From positions 186,001 through 250,000 of the forward strand of contig JANFNE010000033.1 in assembly GCA_024867545.1 (NCBI GenBank): 64,000 bases of DNA, given 5' to 3'. The stretch is from Phytopythium helicoides. Lineage: Eukaryota > Oomycota > Peronosporomycetes > Pythiales > Pythiaceae. Shown piece after piece: positions 56,587 through 64,000 of the stretch (the first letter of the stretch is position 1; every line of letters starts with the position of its first letter). The notes beneath the pieces are model-generated. The model was not told the origin of the DNA and did no database searches. It saw nothing but the letters and a program-made list of their open reading frames with translations. Made by a program: the position numbers and the translations under genes.

Positions 56587-57996
56587 ATGGCGCAGCGTAC
56601 CGTCGGCGAGAAGCTCGAAGCTGTATTGAAGTGGGAGGAGGAGGGTTGGGACCCTGACGAAGCATCCAAGCAGCTCGGCGTACCACGCACTACATTGCTC
56701 GGATGGCGAGAGTCTAAGCACGACCTTTTCTCGTCATCAGATTCAACCTTCAAGAGCGCCAGGCGTCCCGGGTTATCGGTTTCTACATCCAACTGGGAGC
56801 CGGAACTAGTAGCTCAAGTGAAGATAGCAAGGGAGATTGGCCTCGACATGACACGAGCCGATATCATCGATATATGCTGCGAGAAGATTGAAGGATTTCA
56901 AGACCGCAAATTTGCAGCTCAGAACTCGTGGGTTACTCGGTTCATCAAGCGTCATGTATTGCAGAATTACGTTGCTCGCTACGTCCAAGTCAAAAAGATC
57001 AAGACGCTTCCACTCGGCAGCATATCCACGTCGAGAATGGGCGAAAAACCCAGCCAGTCGCCCGAGCCTGGCGTGTCGAGAATGAAAAAAAAAAAAACCA
57101 GCCCGACGCCCGAGCCTGACGTGTCGAGAATGGAAGAAAAACCCAGCTCACCGAACGAGTTTGACCCAGTTAACATGTCAACTATGGGCGAAAACCCCAA
57201 CATAATTTGCATCTCTGACAACAATGATGACTCGGGCACCAATGTCCAAGTCCCTTTTCGGGTAGACGTGAGGTTTGCAGAACGAAGGCAGTGCTTTTCG
57301 AGAAAAACCCAAGCGATTTGATTATAGCGGTCACGGAAGATGATATGGCGACGCTGGACCAAGATAGGTGGGTCAATGGTCTAGTAATCTTGTTTCATGT
57401 CCGGCAGCTTACGGGAGAACGTTTTGCTTTGACTGCCAATTATTTGCGCTAATGCTGGCAGCATACAATCGCAACAAACATGATGTCGCTTTGATGTATC
57501 GCGACATGTGTGGAATGACGGAAATGTTTCCTTACAAGAATTTTACATGCGACATGGTCCCATTTTGCATGGACAACCGCAGGAGTTTTGTTTTGCTTCA
57601 AAATTCTGCTGGGTTTTGGCAAGCAAACCATACTTTCTACATGGTGACTCTTTGCTGGCGCATTCTACAGTGACACTGAAAAAGATCGTTGGAGGTTTCT
57701 TCAATTGCGAGCAGGCGATGAAATTTGGAGGGAACGAGGCGATCAAGTACAGCACGAAGACGATCCAAACATCGCCAAAGCAAACAAACTATTTCGACTG
57801 TGGAATATTCACGCTGTATTTCATGAAGAGAGTTTACCAAGAGCTGCTTGAAGCCGGCAACGTGTCAATGCTTCTTCTGTCGATCCAGACTTGGTGCACT
57901 GCTCCTAGGGCTCTGCGTTTTAACGCGGCCGCTATTCACTCCAGCATCGCCGCTCAGCTTCGTGACGACGCGCTGTATGCAATACTGCTGCTATGA
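56587..57996 (+). pseudogene. HTH (Psq/CENP-B-like) protein followed by Ulp1-type protease segments
   Basis: The first frame (56587-57321) gives a helix-turn-helix (VGEKLEAVLKWEEEGWDPDEAS, then LGVPRTTLLGWRE) and a CENP-B-like second unit (AREIGLDMTRADIIDICCEK, NSWVTRFIKRH). An imperfect linker repeat follows (SRMGEKPSQSPEPGV, SRMKKKKTSPTPEPDV, SRMEEKPSSPNEFDPV), then IICISDNNDD, a SUMO-interaction-like motif. Other frames continue with Ulp1/C48 landmarks: MATLDQDRWVNGLVILFHVRQL (about 57340-57410), HGDSLL with the catalytic Asp, and QTNYFDCGIFTLYFMKRV with Gln and Cys (about 57780-57830). The expected His-Trp reads Cys-Trp. Two or three frame changes separate the parts. Same strand as the Crypton gene, 295 bp downstream, so probably the same element. 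Confidence 0.65.
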
Positions 57997-58104
57997 CGCT
58001 CTTGTGTGACACCTCGCCGCTTCGCTTCGTTCAGATGCTCTGCAGGTAACACACGTAGGATTAAATAACCAGTAAATCAACGTACCGGTTAATCCCAATA
58101 AGAA

Positions 58105-58173
58105 ACCCTCGACCGGAATCGAACCGGTATCCTCCAGGGTATGCCTGGCGCTCCGCCAATGAGCTACGAGGGT
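58105..58173 (-). tRNA. tRNA-Met(CAT)-like gene with a 5-nt anticodon loop, probably a pseudogene
   Basis: 69 nt. Acceptor ACCCTCG pairs with CGAGGGT. D arm is GCTC...GAGC. T arm is ACCGG-TTCGATT-CCGGT, with the B-box GGTTCGATTCC. The anticodon stem CCAGG/CCTGG is perfect but encloses only CATAC, where a normal elongator tRNA-Met would have a 7-nt loop around CAT. A 2-nt deletion explains the short length. It could be a decayed gene or a tRNA-derived element. Confidence 0.65.
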
Positions 58174-58626
58174 AGAATCCGTATGCGAAGAAGAGCTGAA
58201 GTGTGGCCGACTCGAAAAAAATGAAGAATGAGGAAACCAACGCATTGGCGGCAGCAAGCACGTCGGTATTACCTTAAAACCTAGTTTGACCGGGCCGGTT
58301 GAACCGGTTCATAAGGGATATCACAATAGTGGACCCCGACTCGCCTCACTTCTGAATTTGCGTGCAGATGAGCACATGGCTCCGGCCTTTAAAATGCATG
58401 TTTTCGTTTTTTGTGTTTTTCTCAGCAACCAGGCCGTTTCAAGCCATTCCGTTGCCACCATCAACGACTGACTAGCTGACTGATTTGTGCCTCCAAATAT
58501 TATATTTTTCTGAACCAATCATCAAATCTTGCAGGATTTTTGCCGTACCATTTTTACGGTACCGTTCGGAGCTGTTCGGAGCTTTCGGAGCTCTGATGGC
58601 ATGGCATTCCACAGGCGAAGTGGCCA

Positions 58627-59414
58627 ATGCCAAACCTGAGCGAGTACGATGTGGTCTGGGGTGTCGATCCTGGTCGCACCGACTTCATCACTGCTGTCGG
58701 CTTTGATGTGAGCACCATGGAGACCAAGCGGATCCGCTACAGGACGTCTGATTTTCGTCGTGCGAGCATCGGATTTCTTGCCATGGGATCGACAAGGTGC
58801 CAGGGCTCCGTCAATTGCTGCGCGACTCGCCAACGAAAAAGACTGCGTCGTCAAAGACACTCTCCGAGGCTATCCGATATTGGTTTGCTCATGGCCCTGG
58901 GCTCTTGGCAACGTTCATGGATCCCGTGTACTGGAAGCTAAAGTTCCGCCGCTACGCAGTCAGCAACGCCAAGCTTGACCGTGATTGCTTTGAGTTGGCT
59001 GGTCCACGAGGGACTCGAACCGTCGTCGGCTTTAGAGACTCTGAGATGGCAGGTGCCAGCTTCATGAAGGGGTGTGTGGCAGGACCCGTCAAGCGATATG
59101 TGCAGAAGCTGGCTCGGTTCTGTGAAGTCGTCGTCGTCGAGGAGTACCTGACGAGCCAGATCCACAGTGCTTGCCGGTCGACAGAGCGACTCGAGCACCC
59201 GCGCGTGATGCGCCAGTGCCGCGACGGCAAGACGAGGAATGTCCCGGTCTACAAGGTGCTGCATTGCTTGACCAAGAACGACGGGTGCGGCAAGACAGTC
59301 GACTGCGTGTTCAATGCCGCCGAGAATATGCTGGGTATTCTCACGAATCAGCTCATTGGCACGCTCAACTCCAGTGTTCCCACAACTAGGAAGTCTGTGA
59401 GACACCAGCACTGA
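58627..59414 (+). pseudogene. Fanzor C-terminal half (RuvC and zinc ribbon), degenerate
   Basis: Begins MPNLSEYDVVWGVDPGRTDF, carrying the RuvC-I Asp, then KRIRYRTSDFRRAS. After one frame change near 58775 it continues AIRYWFAHGPG, GPRGTRTVVGFRDSEMAGAS, FMKGCVAGPVKR, VVVVEEYLTSQIHSAC (RuvC-II Glu plus the start of the zinc ribbon, with one Cys replaced by His) and VLHCLTKNDGCGKTVDC, ending VFNAAENMLGIL. The RuvC-III Asp that should sit two residues before Asn-Ala-Ala is Val, so the nuclease would be dead. The N-terminal half is missing upstream and is found inverted at 50873-52074. Confidence 0.75.
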
Positions 59415-60164
59415 ATTCTAGACCAACCAGTAGTGAGCATGTTACTTCATATGGCTCGCAAGTGGAGACTCCGTGTCGGTGGCTAAGCTCTCGCGTTTGG
59501 GAGCTGGGGCGACTTTCTGCTGTTTGTTGCGGAAAAAAACTGTTGAACGCCGGTTATTTTCACCCAGAAAAAAAGGAGAAGCACTCATTGTAAGGCATTC
59601 TCCACTGCACGCAAACGCTGTGCATTTGGACAAGCCGTGGGTTCCTATTTGTGCACTTTTATTATATGGTGCTCGTTTGCATATGGTGATTATATTAGGT
59701 TCTCGAATGCGTCTCTATCGACAAAGAACTCTGTCCGGCCAGTTGCTATATGCATACTGGACAAAACTCTAATTTTCACCATGATATTGACAATTTACAC
59801 CCAAAACGGAGCGTGTGCACTCCGGGAGAATAAAGATCTGGGAAGCTGCCACCAGGATTTTTGCCGATATGCTGTGCTGTGTGAGGATGCTACCCAAGGC
59901 AGCAGTGATTTACTGCGACGCTCTTTCGTCGAAAATGTGGATATCGAAAACAGTGTAATCGTTTGGCTGTCACCGGCGAAATCATGGCTCTTGTCTACAC
60001 CGTCCGCGCTTTCAGTCGGACTCTTACTCATTGCGGTGTACACTTATGGTTGTGCCGAAAATCGATGACTATAATTTGTGTGTAACTATGGTTCATGACT
60101 AATTCTGGTAGAAATTTTTGACTGGATTATCAAAGCTATAGTGTCACTGATTCCAGTGCCCCAT
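59415..60164. other. spacer between Fanzor half and pogo relic
   Basis: 750 bp of AT-leaning sequence; short frames only, no supported gene. Confidence 0.45.
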
Positions 60165-61690
60165 CATATCCTTTTTTTTAAAGCGGCAGCTTGCTGTGCA
60201 ACGAGCTCGTGCAACTCGCGGCTCAGCTGCTCCACCTTTCACTTGCCGCTCTTGTCGACATACAATCCGCACTGCAGCATCGACTTCTTGGCCCAGTTGC
60301 GGCCGTCGTTGTTTCACTTTGCATTGACGAGCCGCAAGCACTCGGCCGCCGTCTCCAGGAACAACTTCTTGCCTGGATTCCGCAGGGAACCGGGGCCGTC
60401 AGACTTTCAGTCGCTGCACCGAATCGCGTCCATGTTCCTCTGCTTGCACAGCCGCCGTCAGTGCGCCTTAATACGCTGGATCGGAAGCGGTCGGATGGCA
60501 GGAGCAGGCCGGTCGTGTTCACCGGGAAGTACTCGATCGTGGTGCGTAGCAACTTCGCAGTCGCATGCACCTCGTCACCACAGTGATAATAGCATCGTCC
60601 ATCCACAGCACCCTGTCGCCTACGAAGGGTTCACCATGACCCCAACAGCGCACTCCATTTTTTCATGATCTGGCCGTTGATGAAGGCTGTGGGTGATGTA
60701 CGGTAGATGACTCCGTCAACGGAGTCATGAAGTCCTTGAATAGGGCAATTGCCACTTTGATTTTTGAAGATGAGCATGGGACAGAGGACACTTTTGCATC
60801 GCGTGCACCACGAAGCAGCACGCACATCGTGATGCCCTCACGCCCTACCACATCATATATGTTAGAAGAATCAAAATAATAGATCAAATTTGCAAATACC
60901 TGAAATAATGCTGGGATATTTGACAGTTTCGGCCCCTCGAAAATCCAGTGTTTTTCCGTCGTCAAGGTCAATGACGAAATGGCTCCCGTCCATTTTGAAC
61001 TGTAGGTCGGGGTCGAAGGTGCCCTCATTAAAGAGTCTCTTCTCTCGGCCGAGGTAAACTGCGGCAGACTCACGTATTTCAGCTTGCTTTGCGTCACTAA
61101 CTTGCTTCTTTCCTTTCGGCCTACGGTAGCTCTGTGAAATATTCGATGCGGCGAGTCGTCACTAAATCTAAAAATGCAAGATCGTGAAAGCGAAACGATG
61201 TGTTAAATGTATCACGAGTGCTGTTAGAAACTGAAGTGCGTGCAATGTCAAGGAGTAGACGAGCAGACGTCTTGACTCCGGCCTTCCGGAGGTGCTCAGA
61301 CTCGGCAAGCAAAATGGGGGTACACCCATACCCAGCGCTCGCCGAGCTTGGCGCCTCGCCCAGCCGCCGCTTTCACAGAAAACGGTGACGATTGTCGCCC
61401 CCACTGCGCGCGAACTTGCGCTGACGCTCCTCGCCTACCATCTCCTGTGTGGCGAGGTGCTTTCGCCACCAGTCCTCGCCTTGTTGAGGTTGACGCGGCG
61501 GTCGGACGAGCGGAAGAGTGCTGGATGGGCGTCGACCGCTATGCCTGCTAGCCCTTTCCCCCTTTCCAGCGCAGCGGTCAACGCCATCCACTCGACGCAT
61601 TTCATTCGGTCGGTCACCATCACGACGTGCTGCAGCGCGCGACGTCTGTCCTCGGCCATCGCGGCCTCGCCTTCCAATTTCGCACTGCAG
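60165..61690 (-). pseudogene. pogo-like DDE transposase relic with repeated in-frame TGA codons
   Basis: Order on the minus strand: HVVMVTDRMKCVEWM, AHPALFRSSDRRVNLNKA (N-terminal DNA-binding part); SEHLRKAGVKTSARLLL; a DDE core beginning FKMDGSHFVIDLDDGKTLDF, ITMCVLLRGARDAKV, VDGVIYRTSPTAFINGQI, VLWMDDA; then NPGKKLFLETAAECLRLVN and WAKKSMLQCGLYVD near the C-terminus. This is the pattern of a widespread oomycete pogo-type family. It is broken by frame changes and, in the last 110 codons, by four stops, all TGA. No functional protein is possible. Confidence 0.7.
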
Positions 61691-61720
61691 CCACCAGTGA
61701 AGCTGTGCCTCAGTGACTGA

Positions 61721-63418
61721 TATATGGCTCAAATACTGAATGGTCGACGTTAAGTACGAGGCACAACTGTTTTCGTAGCACAACTAAGTAGCGTGGACGG
61801 TGTATTTCTCTGCTGCTATGTTATCGTGCTGCTGCTGTTGATGGCCATTAATGATTTTTTCTGTTTAATACTCGAAAGAAAGCTACCACAATCAAAGAAG
61901 ATAAAATCAGACCCGTTAACACATCCACATCAACGCGCTCACGGTCTCATTTGCCAGCAACAATGGAACATTGTAGCAAACGCTCACAGCGAAGCGTGTC
62001 AAAATTTTACTTCACTGTGCAGTAACCATATCAATAGGCAACTAAAGCAATTCAGAATTTTCATCGAAATAGAGGGCGAACCTGTTGGGCCGCAGTATTA
62101 GATTGCAACTTTAACCCTTGTGGTGATGTTGGGGAATCAAAGATAGTGTTGCAGTTATCCGGAATTTGCATATTTTTATATTAAAAGTTACAAAGCGCGG
62201 CTTATGCTAATTGGACGAAATTGATGATAAAATGGACATTGACGTATCATATGATTGGCAAAAATGCGAATTCTGAAAGTTTCTTTTTGGACAGTGCCAT
62301 AAATGGATAAAAGACCGATGCTTCATAATCGACAAATTTCAAATGTTTTAGAAATGAAAAAGAACGATGGAGGTATTTCGTAAAATGGTAGAGGTGCGGA
62401 TCAGTGAATCGTGAAAGATTTTGATTTATTTCGAGTCGCCATTTTAGTTCGCTAGGTACCACCCATTATCGTGAGCTATACGCCACGTTTTGTTGGTGTT
62501 TGAGAAAACACCAGTCTGCGGGCATCAAAACCTGCAAACTCACTAATAACTAGTATTCGCACCTTAAAATCGATTAGAATAACCGTAATTCATCCACTCG
62601 GACGCAGTTTGGCGACGCTCCTTCGAGACCTAGCCACCCGAGCAAACTGGTCGACAGTTCATGGCTGGCAAAAGCGCTTTGTCCTGTTTGTGAATATCGC
62701 CGCAATTATGTCCATACATGAAAACAAATCGAAATTAGTGCAATTCTTTGCAAAATTGTATAGACAAAGAGGCTCCACCTAATATCGTATTTTGATGCTG
62801 TATATTTAGATATTGTTCATCTATGGATTTATAGTCGCATATCATATTATAAGGGGCATCGTGCTGTTTTCACTAAAGAAATGTTGGGCAAATAAACTAG
62901 TCGAAGCATGATATTCTTGCTGCGCATCCGAAGAATTACCGTGCAATCAAGATAAAAGGACATGAATGCGGTAATCCGTACAATTTTCTTGGTTAGCTCG
63001 TGCATCGCAAATTACACTCACATTCACGTAAAATCTGCAACAACACCTGGAAGAACTACCTAAATGAGGAAATCACGGTGAACGCTTGTCAATTGCACAC
63101 AGACTGAAGCGACATTTGATTTATGCAAGAATGATCTGGTAGCAACGCAGAATCGCAGCAAAAGAGTACGACAAAGAGCTTGAGTTCGACTCTAGGCGCG
63201 TGGATTGATCGAGAGTAAACAATATGTAGTACTTCGTTGTATTGATTGCATCAGTAATTATCCATCATGACCGATATCATTCAGAGTATCAACTGCTCCG
63301 CAGCCCCTCAAACCCGCAGACCGATGATCTTCTATCGCCGCCTTGGCGTCGCACGACTACAAGTGGTGGCCCCACATTTCTCCTGCCTCAGATCGCCAAC
63401 GCCGTCGACCAAGTCGAG
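61721..63418. other. AT-rich stretch, no gene seen
   Basis: 1.7 kb of AT-rich sequence after the pogo relic. Frames are short and show no domain; no tRNA or array seen. The last few hundred bases must include the promoter of the gene at 63419. Confidence 0.5.
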
Positions 63419-64000
63419 ATGACCGAGTCGTGGGATGCCGAAACGAAGCAAACCATCGCCTCACACATCATGCGCCAACTCTCAAGCATCTCCAACTCGC
63501 CAAACTCGTTGGACGCTGCGGACGCGCACCATTTACTTTCATCGTTGCACTTGGAGCCGGTTCGCGACTTCTCGGCTCCTCTCGCGACTCCCGACAAGTC
63601 CGAGAGCAAGCGTGACGTCAGCTACAACCATCACGGCGACAGCGGCAAACACAGCGACAGCGGCAACAGCATCCAGCGACTCGCCATGGCCAGCGCACTC
63701 ACGCGTCAGCTGGCCAGTTCCATGGGATGCAATAACATCTTTATCGCCACGGCGACTTCGCCATCATCATCATCATCATCATCACCGTCATCAAGCGCCA
63801 CTCGGGTCCACGCCGCCACGGACAAGTTCCACGTCTTCGATTCGACCCTCGGCGTTGTTCGCGAGTGCTCGGCCGTCGAGTGGGCGGCTCTGCTGGCCAG
63901 TGATGTTATGGACAGTGTTCGGAGTCCCGTGGTGGTGCGCGCGAGCGACCTGCGCCTGCTTGAGTGCTCGCTGCTGCGCTTTGAGGCCTCGTGCGTGGCC
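63419..64000 (+). CDS. partial gene running off the window, unknown product
   Basis: Open from the ATG at 63419 to the last base (194 codons, no stop). Starts MTESWDAETKQTIASHIM. A Ser run encoded by (TCA)n at about 63762-63785 separates two parts. The second part has good coding bias (DKFHVFDSTLGVVRECSAVEWAALLASDVM, then VVVRASDLRLLECSLLRFEA). Upstream the frame is open back to a TAG near 63230 without another ATG. The end reads like the start of a globular domain, but I cannot name it. Confidence 0.65.
   Translation, partial: MTESWDAETKQTIASHIMRQLSSISNSPNSLDAADAHHLLSSLHLEPVRDFSAPLATPDKSESKRDVSYNHHGDSGKHSDSGNSIQRLAMASALTRQLASSMGCNNIFIATATSPSSSSSSSPSSSATRVHAATDKFHVFDSTLGVVRECSAVEWAALLASDVMDSVRSPVVVRASDLRLLECSLLRFEASCVA

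Larger units (their letters stand above)
48719..61720. mobile_element. transposon-rich accessory island
   Basis: 13 kb without a housekeeping gene, with AT-rich flanks, a microsatellite, two Fanzor halves, a Crypton recombinase, a solo LTR, an HTH-Ulp1 gene, a tRNA-like gene and a pogo-like relic. Base composition changes sharply at about 48,718. The left 2.1 kb (48,719-50,872) holds no gene, only low-complexity AT-rich sequence and hairpins. The outer limits are approximate. Confidence 0.7.

Noticed and set aside
60143..61717. 8-bp inverted repeat GTCACTGA/TCAGTGAC flanking the pogo relic
   Set aside because: Short, could arise by chance, and no TA target duplication is evident; not called as terminal inverted repeats.

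Overview
The window is nuclear DNA from an oomycete (Phytophthora/Pythium-type stramenopile). The signs are GC-rich, compactly spaced genes with short GT-AG introns (55-96 nt in the models here), single-repeat MYB proteins of the THAQKYRQK type, and a transposon-rich AT-poor/AT-rich mosaic holding a Crypton tyrosine recombinase, Fanzor (eukaryotic TnpB-like) remnants and a pogo-like transposase relic. There are no bacterial-type operons. Gene models were spliced by eye from GT-AG sites, frame continuity and family knowledge.

Layout. 1-5.3 kb and 15.2-16.2 kb: four paralogous MYB genes, two of them head to head. 5.8-24.3 kb: a dense housekeeping block with Hrq1 helicase (-), PTB-like RNA-binding protein (+), CAF-1 large subunit (+), an ankyrin protein, a leucine-rich-repeat protein with a CaaX end, MCM3 (nine exons), a small mitochondrial-looking protein (-) and a TauE/SafE transporter. 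25-32.7 kb: PH-domain protein (-), TLS1/C9orf78-like splicing factor, a DUF4833 protein, an unknown gene (-) and a 2OG-oxygenase-like protein. 33-47 kb: KH protein with tandem SUMO-consensus repeats, coiled-coil genes, sulfite oxidase (-), nitroreductase, Sec66/Sec71-like protein and a possible START-like gene. Several genes here (KH protein, coiled-coil gene, 37.6-38.7 kb gene, sulfite oxidase) keep conserved protein sequence but change frame repeatedly. That means either very recent decay or uncorrected indels.

47.7-61.7 kb is an accessory island: sugar-transporter and Thr/Pro-repeat fragments, an AT-rich low-complexity stretch, the N-terminal half of a Fanzor (-), a Crypton recombinase split by a 1,040-bp solo LTR with a TGCA target duplication, an HTH + Ulp1-like protease gene, a tRNA-Met-like gene with a shortened anticodon loop, the C-terminal RuvC half of a Fanzor (+), and a pogo-like transposase relic. 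The two Fanzor halves face each other across about 6.5 kb, as one inversion of the intervening segment would produce. An unfinished gene starts at 63,419 and runs off the window.

Functional themes are replication and chromatin (MCM3, CAF-1, Hrq1, with E2F-like sites upstream of MCM3 and CAF-1) and RNA processing (PTB-like, TLS1-like, KH protein). The best candidates for something new are the Fanzor/Crypton/HTH-Ulp1 island, the SUMO-consensus repeat in the KH protein, and the palindrome shared by two divergent promoters.
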